Source: Lewinellaceae bacterium
GTDB taxonomy: Bacteria > Bacteroidota > Bacteroidia > Chitinophagales > Saprospiraceae
Direction: 5' to 3'
Length of the DNA stretch: 64,000 nucleotides
Assembly: GCA_020636405.1 (NCBI GenBank)
Contig: JACJXW010000006.1
Span: forward strand, 372,001 to 436,000
Of the stretch, positions 36,073 through 43,413 are shown piece by piece. The position numbers were made by a program, and so were the translations under genes. Below the pieces are notes generated by a model. It was not told the origin of the DNA, did not search any database, and saw only the letters and a program-made list of their open reading frames with translations. How positions within the stretch are numbered: position 1 is the stretch's first letter; the number at the start of each line of letters is the position of its first letter.

Positions 36073-36429
36073 ATCGATCTTCTTTTATTTTTTACAAATT
36101 TAAGTTTTTGAACCTTTTCTTATACATCTGGAGAGGGGTATTGGTTCAAAGAACAGCCCAACAACATTAATTAGTCTGATTATAAATAACAGAAAAAAGC
36201 CACATTTCATAGCAACAATGAGGAGTTCTGCCCCGTAGGCTAATGGGACATTCTTTTTCCTGAACAATCAGGAGAACAACAGAAGGAAAAGGCGGAAACT
36301 GTTCCTGCCGAAGATGGGCCCTTGATTTGGAGTCCAGGTGTGCAGTTGGTTTTGAATGGTAAACATCTTCTAACAAACATAATTGGGCCAGATCGGTTGC
36401 GCCCTTGGCCAATAGAATCGCAATACACA
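36073..36429. other. Divergent intergenic region
   Basis: Apart from the minus-strand -7 box next to the bacilliredoxin start I see no gene, repeat or hairpin that stands out. The left half is AT-rich. Confidence 0.4.
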
Positions 36430-36834
36430 ATGATGAATAAGCAGATATTCCCCTGGCTGTTGTGCACAGGTTTAGTGATCAGTGTCTTTTTTCCATCCTG
36501 TGTCAGTGACGAGTTGCCGGAACCAACCCTGCCGGAGTCTTGCATGGATTCGATCCCGACATACGCCGGTTCTATCAAATCGATAATTGACAACTCTTGT
36601 GCCTACAGCGGCTGCCATCTCGATGGTTCTGCTCCGGGAGTATACACCAGTTATGAGGGGTTGGTAAATGTGGTGGAATCCGGCCGGTTTAAAGAAAAAG
36701 TGGTCGATTTGAGGGAGGATCCCAACCTGGGCATGCCCCCCGATTTTGCCCCTCAGGGGCGGCCTAAAGACCTCACGCAGTTCGAGTTTGAGCTGATCCA
36801 ATGCTGGTTGGAAAACAATTATCCGGAAAAATAG
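36430..36834 (+). CDS. Lipoprotein with a CX4CH heme-c-like motif
   Basis: A 134-residue predicted lipoprotein (lipobox FPSC, Cys24). The mature part opens with a proline-rich linker, then SIKSIIDNSCAYSGCHLDGS, whose CX4CH (Cys57, Cys62, His63) resembles the widened heme c motif seen in many Bacteroidota and planctomycete lipoproteins. A GMPP segment supplies a possible distal Met. ATG 36430 and 36433 are adjacent options. It is followed by a DUF5777 barrel (32-base gap) and a diheme cytochrome, so it belongs to an electron-transfer cluster. Confidence 0.72.
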   Translation: MMNKQIFPWLLCTGLVISVFFPSCVSDELPEPTLPESCMDSIPTYAGSIKSIIDNSCAYSGCHLDGSAPGVYTSYEGLVNVVESGRFKEKVVDLREDPNLGMPPDFAPQGRPKDLTQFEFELIQCWLENNYPEK

Positions 36835-36866
36835 GGCCATTACCTGGCACCGGAAAAATCATTGAT

Positions 36867-37751
36867 ATGAAAAAACTATTACTCTATTTTCTGGCTCTGG
36901 CCTTCTGTCACAACCTACAGGCGCAGAACTTCACTTACCAGACCTTTAAGGACTCGAGGATCGTCAACATCCAAAGTGTGGAAACACTGGCCAAACGGCG
37001 CCTCGATATCCGTATCGGCCACCGGTTCGGGGACGCCCTGGGAGACAACGGCGGCTGGCCTACCTTTTATGGCCTGGAAAATGCCACGGATGTTATGATC
37101 GGCGCCGAATATGGGTTCAGCGATAACTTTACCGCCGGGATCTACCGCACCAAGGGCGCCGGGGCGATGCCTCAGGGACAAGCGGGCCTGCGCCAACTGG
37201 TCAACGGGGTGTTCAAATACCGGTTGCTGCGGCAAAAAGATGGAGAAGGGACGCCGTTTACCTTAACTCTTTTGGGAGTGAGTTCTCTTTCTACCTCGAA
37301 ACGCATCGAGAACAACCCGGACGTCCTGCGGAGCTTTCCCAATTTTTCCCACCGCATGGCTTTTACCGGACAGTTGCTCATCGCCCGGAAATTTTCCGAC
37401 GGACTGTCCTTACAATTGACGCCGGGTTATACCCACCGCAACCTCGTCCCCTTTGAAGATGAGAACGGCCTGTTCAGCGTGGGCGCCGGGGCGAGGGTAC
37501 AGCTGAACCGGGTATTTGGCCTCATCGCCGATATAACTGTGCCCTTTTCGGAGCGCCGGAACAGCGACAATGGCTTCTATCCCGCCATCGGAATAGGGCT
37601 GGAAATAGATACCGGCGGGCACCTCTTCCAGGTGAATTTTACCAACGCTACCGGGATCATGGAGACAGACTATATCCCCTACACCACCAGCAACTGGATG
37701 GACGGCGAATTCCGCCTTGGCTTTACGATCTCCAGAGTATTTAATCTTTGA
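36867..37751 (+). CDS. DUF5777 family beta-barrel protein
   Basis: A 294-residue predicted outer-membrane barrel. A signal peptide ends at about residue 19 (HNLQAQ). The FGDALGDNGGWPTFYGLENA region and alternating-residue strands are the family core, and the chain ends in FRLGFTISRVFNL, with a terminal hydrophobic-aromatic pattern expected for barrels. In Bacteroidota such genes often neighbour c-type cytochromes or YceI. Here it is between two cytochrome-like genes, with a 17-base gap downstream. Confidence 0.85.
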   Translation: MKKLLLYFLALAFCHNLQAQNFTYQTFKDSRIVNIQSVETLAKRRLDIRIGHRFGDALGDNGGWPTFYGLENATDVMIGAEYGFSDNFTAGIYRTKGAGAMPQGQAGLRQLVNGVFKYRLLRQKDGEGTPFTLTLLGVSSLSTSKRIENNPDVLRSFPNFSHRMAFTGQLLIARKFSDGLSLQLTPGYTHRNLVPFEDENGLFSVGAGARVQLNRVFGLIADITVPFSERRNSDNGFYPAIGIGLEIDTGGHLFQVNFTNATGIMETDYIPYTTSNWMDGEFRLGFTISRVFNL

Positions 37752-37768
37752 AAGACTTGGTTATTATC

Positions 37769-38791
37769 ATGAAAAACACAGCCCTGCTGTTTAGCCTTCT
37801 GCTGTTTACGACGCTTTTCCTCAGCCTGCAGCCTGCAGCCTACCTGGTGAATGCAGAAAAACCGGTGGCCGAAGTACTGGTTCAACTTGGGGACGAACCG
37901 GTAAACCATCAGGTGGACACCACCATCGCCGGTGTTTCGGCGGAACGGGGCCGCCAACTGGTGCTCACCGGCTTCGCAGACAATCCTGGGGGAGGCCGGC
38001 TTTCCAAACAAAGCAAGCACTTTGTCTGCACCAGCTGCCACAACGTTCAGCGGGAAGACCCCGACCTTTCGGTTGCCGACCCTCAGGCCCGCCTGTTGTA
38101 CGCCCGCAAAATGGGACTGCCCTTCCTGCAAGGAACCGCTCTGTATGGTATTGTCAACCGTACGAGCTTTTACAATGGCGATTATGAGAAGAAATACGGA
38201 AGCCTGGTCTCCAAAGCGCGGGATAACCTTCGGGAGGCCATCCAGCTGTGTGCGGTGGAATGCTCGCAGGGCCGCGCACTGGAACCCTGGGAAATGGAAT
38301 CCGTCCTGGCCTATCTCTGGACGATCGGGCTGAAAATGGAGGACCTCGGCCTGAGTGAGGAGGAATATCAGCAGGTAAACACTGCCCTTCAGAGCGGAAA
38401 GAACAAAGCCCAGGCTATCGGCCTGATCAAATCCCATTATTTGCAAGCCTCACCGGCTACCTTCGTCGAACCGCCTAAAGACCGGCGGGCAGGTTATGAG
38501 AATATCAAAGGGGATCCCGCCAATGGAAAGCTCGTCTACGAACTGAGCTGCCTGCACTGCCACGAAAAAGAACGCTATTCCTTCTTCAAGCTGGACCACG
38601 CTAAAAGAACCTTTCAATACCTGGAAAAGCACTTCCCCCGGTATACCCGCTACTCCATCTATCAGGTCGCCCGCTATGGCACCTCGCCGATACCCGGTAA
38701 GAAGGCCTACATGCCCAACTACACCCTCGAAAAGATGAGCCACCAGCAGCTGGAGGACCTCCGGGCGTATGTGGAACAGATGGCGGAGTGA
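37769..38791 (+). CDS. Diheme c-type cytochrome
   Basis: A 340-residue exported cytochrome with two heme c sites: CTSCHN (Cys87, Cys90, His91) and CLHCHEK (Cys261, Cys264, His265). A signal peptide covers about residues 1-29. An extra Cys pair (CAVEC, 161-165) may form a disulfide. Possible distal Met residues are in AYMPNYTLEKMS near the C terminus. It probably passes electrons in the periplasm. I chose ATG 37769 over TTG 37748, as it starts the signal peptide. Same strand and tight spacing with the DUF5777 gene. Confidence 0.85.
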   Translation: MKNTALLFSLLLFTTLFLSLQPAAYLVNAEKPVAEVLVQLGDEPVNHQVDTTIAGVSAERGRQLVLTGFADNPGGGRLSKQSKHFVCTSCHNVQREDPDLSVADPQARLLYARKMGLPFLQGTALYGIVNRTSFYNGDYEKKYGSLVSKARDNLREAIQLCAVECSQGRALEPWEMESVLAYLWTIGLKMEDLGLSEEEYQQVNTALQSGKNKAQAIGLIKSHYLQASPATFVEPPKDRRAGYENIKGDPANGKLVYELSCLHCHEKERYSFFKLDHAKRTFQYLEKHFPRYTRYSIYQVARYGTSPIPGKKAYMPNYTLEKMSHQQLEDLRAYVEQMAE

Positions 38792-38940
38792 TTGTTATGT
38801 GGCTGGATTGTTATATGGTTATATTGTTGCCACCCCTCCCTCATTCAGGAACCACACCGGCCAGTGAAAAGCCTCCGCTAATATAACGGTAAATGCCGTT
38901 AACGTTTTTTTCTGTATCTTCAGCCCAAAGAATACCCGAA

Positions 38941-39411
38941 ATGAAAGCTATCCTCACTATTGCGTTTACCGCCGCTCTGTTATTGCCGCTCAGCGCTCAG
39001 AAAGGCCTGGCAGGCCTGTGGGAAGGAACCATTACCCACGGGGGGATCTATTCCACCAATGGCCATCGTTTTCAACTCTACCTGGAAGTGAATGAAAAGT
39101 ACATCAAGGGACGGTCCTACATCCACGTTACTGCCGACAGCATTGTGCAAATGGAGCTGCGCGGGCAGTTGTACAACGACAACTCCATTTACCTGGAAGA
39201 AGTAAACCAGGAATGGACGGAAGAGGAAGAAGCCGCTATCGAAGAAGGGGCGTCCCCGGAGCAGTTCTCCCGCAAATATCAGTTCATCTACAAACGCAGC
39301 CTCTGGGACCCCAGCCTGGAAGGGTACTGGCAGGAAGTGACCCCCATGCCATTCCACTTCAAGCGGGAGCGGGGAAGGATTTTCCTGGAGAAGAAGTCTT
39401 CAAAGGCGTGA
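38941..39411 (+). CDS. Exported hypothetical protein, 156 residues
   Basis: I do not recognise this protein. A signal peptide ends near PLSAQ. The mature chain reads GLAGLWEGTITHGG at its start and looks like a small barrel or lipocalin-like fold of alternating strands (RFQLYLEVNEKYIKGRSYIH), with an acidic helix in the middle. It follows the diheme cytochrome by 149 bases and may or may not belong to that cluster. Confidence 0.65.
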   Translation: MKAILTIAFTAALLLPLSAQKGLAGLWEGTITHGGIYSTNGHRFQLYLEVNEKYIKGRSYIHVTADSIVQMELRGQLYNDNSIYLEEVNQEWTEEEEAAIEEGASPEQFSRKYQFIYKRSLWDPSLEGYWQEVTPMPFHFKRERGRIFLEKKSSKA

Positions 39412-39439
39412 TCTTTGAGCCAATCGATAAACCGATGAA

Positions 39440-40168
39440 CTAGGGATTCAGCTCCCAGCCATACTTTTCCCAGTCCTCCGCATAGTCGATATCCGAAAGC
39501 TCCGGCGCCAGGGCGTAAGTTTTGCCCATACCTTCAATGATGGCCACCGTCTCGGCAAATACGGTGGGCGTACTCCATTCGATTCCCTCGAAAAGGGGAG
39601 GGGAGGGTTCCTTCATTCCCAGCAGGTAATATCCTCCGTCCTTGGCCGGGCCGATCACAAAATCGTGGGTTTCCAGTTGCCGGAAGGCATCTTCCATGAT
39701 CTGGGTGGTAAGCTGGGCGATGTCGCTGCCGACGAGCAGGGCGGAGCGGGACTGCCTCAGGGCTATTTCAAAGGAGTGGTTCATCCGGCTGCCCAGCCCT
39801 TGGCCCTCCTGGAGGTATTTTTCAAAATCCGGTTCCTTCCATTCGTCGTCGTGGTTGATGTAATCAGCGTAGAAGAGCAGCCGCCGGGCCTCCACGGCAA
39901 GAGCCTGCCGGCGCGTATGCTCCAGCAGGCTCTTGTAGATGCGTAATGCCTTTTCTTCACCCACACCCTTTGCCAGGCGGGTCTTTACCTTGCCCTTTTC
40001 CGGGTTGCGGATAAATAGGATCAGTGCTTTATCTTCGATAGGTTGGTAAATTTTTCTGATGATAAGGGTATGCAGGATGTGCGATGTGCGATTTTTGATT
40101 TGGCTGTGCTCATGGCCGCCAATCTTGTGCAGCCTATTGCCAGGCACATCAAAAATCGCACATCGCAC
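39440..40168 (-). CDS. TIGR04282-type glycosyltransferase (start uncertain)
   Basis: The core is a DUF2064/TIGR04282 nucleotide-sugar-like transferase, linked in other bacteria to arsenosugar synthesis. The opening motif ALILFIRNPEKGKVKTRLAK and the later GSDIAQLT and IGPAKDGGYYLLGM motifs are intact. The only ATG in frame is at 40168, but that puts the first ~33 residues inside self-complementary repeat E. The family normally starts just before ALILF. No ATG, GTG or TTG lies there; ATT at 40051 is the best-placed rare start. The start is therefore unresolved. Confidence 0.8.
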   Translation of the reverse strand: MRCAIFDVPGNRLHKIGGHEHSQIKNRTSHILHTLIIRKIYQPIEDKALILFIRNPEKGKVKTRLAKGVGEEKALRIYKSLLEHTRRQALAVEARRLLFYADYINHDDEWKEPDFEKYLQEGQGLGSRMNHSFEIALRQSRSALLVGSDIAQLTTQIMEDAFRQLETHDFVIGPAKDGGYYLLGMKEPSPPLFEGIEWSTPTVFAETVAIIEGMGKTYALAPELSDIDYAEDWEKYGWELNP

Positions 40169-40171
40169 ATC
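40076..40171. repeat. Self-complementary word repeat, locus E (GCACATC words)
   Basis: A perfect 24-bp inverted repeat: 40076-40099 (GATGTGCGATGTGCGATTTT then TGAT) and 40148-40171, with a 48-base spacer. Each arm is itself built of GATGTGC/GCACATC words. It shares the run GCACATCAAAAATC with locus A. It overlaps the apparent N terminus of the TIGR04282 gene and lies 17 bases from the adaptor stop. Confidence 0.85.
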
Positions 40172-40188
40172 AAACGTCGCAAATTCTA

Positions 40189-41589
40189 TTAATCCTTCTT
40201 ATACAGCTCCTCTTCCTCCACCACATTTACATCGTCTCCTTGTTTCAGCTTTCGGGCGATGGCGGCATAAGGGGCGATGACTACCTGTTCGCCTTCCTCC
40301 ATGCCGGAGGTGACCTGGATGTAGGTGTCGTCCTGAATGCCGGTTTTGACCTCGGCCATACGGACGGTATCGGCGCTCACCACGAAGACAACCTCGATGA
40401 GGTCCTTGTCCAGGTTAGGCGCTTCTTCTTCCCCCTCTTTTTCAGATACCGGACGGGCTTTGGCTTGCTTTTTATCGCTATCCTTTTCCCTGGTAGTTAC
40501 AGCCTGGATAGGGACGGACAGGGTGTTGGACACCTGTTCCGTTTTGATATCCACTGAAGCGGACATGCCTGGCCGGAAGGGGTAGGGCTTGCTGGCGGTG
40601 ACGAGGTCCTGGTAGGAATCCTGTTCTATATTGATCCTGACCTCGAAGTTGGTGACCTGGTCACTGGTCAGCGTCGCGACGGTGCCGGTGGTGGTCGACG
40701 AATTGGCGATCTGGGTGACCCTGCCCTTGAAGGTTCGGCCGAGATAGGCGTCCACCTCGATCTCTACTTCATCGCCGAAGGTGACGCGGGGGATGTCGTT
40801 CTCGCTCACTTCCACCCGCACTTCCATGGCGTTGAGGTTGGCGATGCGCATCATTTCGGTACCTGCCATCTGGATGGTACCGACCACGCGTTCGCCTTCT
40901 TCCACATTGAGGCGGGAGATGATGCCGCTCATGGGCGCAAAGATGTCGGTGCGTCGCAGGCTGGTGCGCAGCTCCTTCAGTGTGGCCTCCGAGCTTTCCA
41001 CCTGGAATTTGGCGGCGCGGGCGCTTTCCTCCGCCGCTTTGATGTTGGCCTCCGCCGCCCGGAGGTTGGCTTCCAGGGCTTTCAGGTTGGAGAGAGACTG
41101 CTGGAAATCCGCATCAGCGATAACCCCTTCTTTTCGGAGCTTCACATTGCGCTCGTGGATCTCGCGGGCGTTGATCAGCTGGGCCTCTATCTGCTGCTGC
41201 TGGGCCTTGAACTGCTCGATCTGGGAGCGGGCGTTGGCCACCTGGGCCTTGGCGGTGTTCACGCCGGCTACGCCGCGTTCTACCTGAGACTGGTAAGCGT
41301 CGGGGTCGATGCGGGCCAGCAGTTGGCCGCTGACCACGGAGTCTCCCTCTTCGATGAGCAGCTCCACGATCTCTCCGGAGACGTCGGAGCTGATCTTGAC
41401 CTCAGTTTGGGGGAAGACCTTGCCACTGGCCGATACTTTTTCGACGATGGTGCGTTTCTCCGCCTTTTCGACGGCGACCTTTTCACCCTTGGGTTTGTTC
41501 TGGTTGCGCCATATCAGGAATGCCACCAGGGCTACGATAACGGCAAGCAGAATGAAGATGAGGGTGTTGTTGCGATTCGATTTTGCCAT
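40189..41589 (-). CDS. MacA/HlyD-type efflux adaptor
   Basis: A 466-residue membrane-fusion protein with one N-terminal membrane anchor (TLIFILLAVIVALVAFLIW, about 8-26). It has lipoyl halves (EVKISSDVSGEIVELLIEEG and TDIFAPMSGIISRLNVEEGE), a long coiled-coil hairpin between them rich in Ala, Glu and Lys, a beta-barrel, and a charged tail ending DVNVVEEEELYKKD. It resembles adaptors of MacB-type ABC exporters. The TolC gene is upstream, 31 bases away. The expected ABC permease is not downstream. Confidence 0.9.
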   Translation of the reverse strand: MAKSNRNNTLIFILLAVIVALVAFLIWRNQNKPKGEKVAVEKAEKRTIVEKVSASGKVFPQTEVKISSDVSGEIVELLIEEGDSVVSGQLLARIDPDAYQSQVERGVAGVNTAKAQVANARSQIEQFKAQQQQIEAQLINAREIHERNVKLRKEGVIADADFQQSLSNLKALEANLRAAEANIKAAEESARAAKFQVESSEATLKELRTSLRRTDIFAPMSGIISRLNVEEGERVVGTIQMAGTEMMRIANLNAMEVRVEVSENDIPRVTFGDEVEIEVDAYLGRTFKGRVTQIANSSTTTGTVATLTSDQVTNFEVRINIEQDSYQDLVTASKPYPFRPGMSASVDIKTEQVSNTLSVPIQAVTTREKDSDKKQAKARPVSEKEGEEEAPNLDKDLIEVVFVVSADTVRMAEVKTGIQDDTYIQVTSGMEEGEQVVIAPYAAIARKLKQGDDVNVVEEEELYKKD

Positions 41590-41620
41590 ATGCTTTGAGA
41601 GCTTTTCTGAGTTGGTTCCG

Positions 41621-43048
41621 TTAATCTAATGTGATCGGCCTGCCCAGGTAGAAATCTACGGTTTTCAGATTGAAGATATACTGATACTTTGACCGGATGA
41701 GATCTACCTGTGCGCGGTCCAGGTTATTGCGTGCAGTAGTGTATTCCAATGAATTGATGGCGCCGAGCTGGAAGCGTTTCTCCGCATTGTCGAAAGCGGC
41801 CTGGGCCGCGTCGACCGACTTCTGAGCGGCGGTGTAGCTCTCCCGTGCGGCGCGCGCATCGGCGATGGAACGCTGGACGTCCGTTTTCAGTAGGTTGCGC
41901 TGTTGCCGGTTGACGACTTCAGTGTTCAGGGCATTCAGCCGGGCGCGTTCCATTTGTATCTTGTTGCGGTGGTTGCTGTAAATAGGGATATTCAGGCTGG
42001 CGCCCACAGTTTGTCCGAAGTTTTCGTTGATCTGGTCGGAATAGGAAACCTGTTTGAAATCAACCGGGCCCTCCCCTCTAAACTCGATGTCGACAGGCAT
42101 GTCGTTGATATAAACGGTTTCCATATTCGTAGTGGGCCCGATGATGGGCGTCTGAAAGGCGCTGGAGTAGTTGGTGTTCAAACTGGCAAAGATGTTCAGC
42201 GTAGGCAGCATACCTCCACGGGCGATATCCTCAGAAAGTTGGGCGCTTTCCAGGCGGAGGTCGGCGGCGCGGATCTGGGGCTGGGTTTGCAGGGCGGCGG
42301 TATATACTTCATCAAGCCGGAAGATGCGGGGGTCGGCGCCGGTTGGAATTTCGATGGTTTCGGGGCGGACGATGCGAATGTCTTCATTGGGGTCGACCTC
42401 CATCAGTTGCTTGAGGTTGAGGTAACCGATGGCCACCTGGTTCTGCGCATCGACGATGGCCTGTTCATCCAGGGCGATCTGTGCCAGAAAATCCAGGCGG
42501 TCATTGGGCGGCAGAGAGCCGGCCTGGATGAGTTTGTCCGTTTGGCCCAGTTGTTCATTGGAGAGTTCGAGGCGTTTTTCGGCATTGGCCAGTTGTTCTT
42601 CTGCCAGCAGGATGGTCAGGTAGGCGGAAGCGATATTCAGGGAAATGTCATTGGAAGTAGCCTGGGCTTCCAGGCGTGCGGCCTCCAGGTCCAGTTTACT
42701 CTGTTTGATGGAGTTGTTGATTTGGTTGCCGCCGTAGACCGTCATGCCGGCATCGACGGAAAAGCTGTTGAAGCCGATCCTTTCGTTGTTAAAGGTGTTG
42801 GTGGTCGGGTCAATGGTACGGCCAAACTGATAACCGACGCTGGTGCGGGCGTTGAGGTTGGGTAGGCGGCTGAACTGGTTGAGCCTGGTAAGCAGTTGGG
42901 CGTCCTGAATGTTGTACTGTGCCTGCTTGGTGCTCAGGTTGTTTTGTTGCGCATATTGAATACACTTTTCAAGCGGCCAGGTGTTTTGAGTAAAACCCGC
43001 CTGCGTGATGGTCAACAGGAGGAACAGTAGGGTAATTCTGTTTAGCAT
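41621..43048 (-). CDS. TolC family outer-membrane protein
   Basis: A 475-residue TolC-type channel with a signal peptide ending near TQAGFTQ. It opens WPLEKCIQYAQQNNLSTKQA, shows two helical hairpin repeats, and ends LKTVDFYLGRPITLD. It lies directly upstream of the MacA-like adaptor and probably forms one transcript with it. It differs clearly from the TolC of the RND operon at 28 kb. Confidence 0.92.
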   Translation of the reverse strand: MLNRITLLFLLLTITQAGFTQNTWPLEKCIQYAQQNNLSTKQAQYNIQDAQLLTRLNQFSRLPNLNARTSVGYQFGRTIDPTTNTFNNERIGFNSFSVDAGMTVYGGNQINNSIKQSKLDLEAARLEAQATSNDISLNIASAYLTILLAEEQLANAEKRLELSNEQLGQTDKLIQAGSLPPNDRLDFLAQIALDEQAIVDAQNQVAIGYLNLKQLMEVDPNEDIRIVRPETIEIPTGADPRIFRLDEVYTAALQTQPQIRAADLRLESAQLSEDIARGGMLPTLNIFASLNTNYSSAFQTPIIGPTTNMETVYINDMPVDIEFRGEGPVDFKQVSYSDQINENFGQTVGASLNIPIYSNHRNKIQMERARLNALNTEVVNRQQRNLLKTDVQRSIADARAARESYTAAQKSVDAAQAAFDNAEKRFQLGAINSLEYTTARNNLDRAQVDLIRSKYQYIFNLKTVDFYLGRPITLD

Positions 43049-43413
43049 AACCGATGTTTTTTTGTAAATGCAATAGTACCAAAAGGTAGACTTTTTCCCG
43101 GAAAAAATTATATCAAGGTAGAGTTCTATCGGATGAATGGGCGGAATGGGGATGTTGGGACGTTTTGACGTTAGGAGGTTGGGACGTTTTGATGTTGGGA
43201 GGTTGGGACGTTTTGACGTTAGGACGTTTTGGCGTTTGGACGTTTGGACGTTAACCGAAGTTAGACGGATGGAGATTCCCTACATCGTTAGACTGGTAGC
43301 CCGGACAACCTCCCAACGTCCCAACGTTCCCACGTCCCCACGTCCCCACGTCCCCACCTCCCAACGTCCCCGCCTCCAACCCTCCAAACGCCAAAACGTC
43401 CCTCCCCCTTTGC
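43049..43413. other. Intergenic region dominated by a self-complementary minisatellite
   Basis: No gene. The first ~95 bases upstream of the TolC start are unremarkable. The rest is repeat locus F. Confidence 0.7.
43146..43403. repeat. Self-complementary minisatellite, locus F (GGGACGTTTTGACGTT words)
   Basis: The left arm (about 43150-43252) is a G/T-rich array of units such as GGACGTTTTGACGTTAGGAG and GTTGGGACGTTTTGATGTTG. The right arm (about 43305-43403) is C/A-rich: CAACCTCCCAACGTCCCAAC, CCCACGTCCCCACGTCCCCA, and a final CAAACGCCAAAACGTCC. The arms are complementary in composition and words, with a ~50-base spacer containing GTTAGAC twice. Folding would give a very large imperfect hairpin. 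It separates two minus-strand genes. Confidence 0.85.

Noticed and set aside
40189..43048. Complete ABC or RND tripartite pump
   Set aside because: Only TolC and adaptor are present. No permease or ATPase gene lies on either side.
43146..43403. Possible CRISPR array
   Set aside because: Units are short, degenerate and tandem without unique spacers of constant length; no cas gene is nearby; the two halves are complementary instead.
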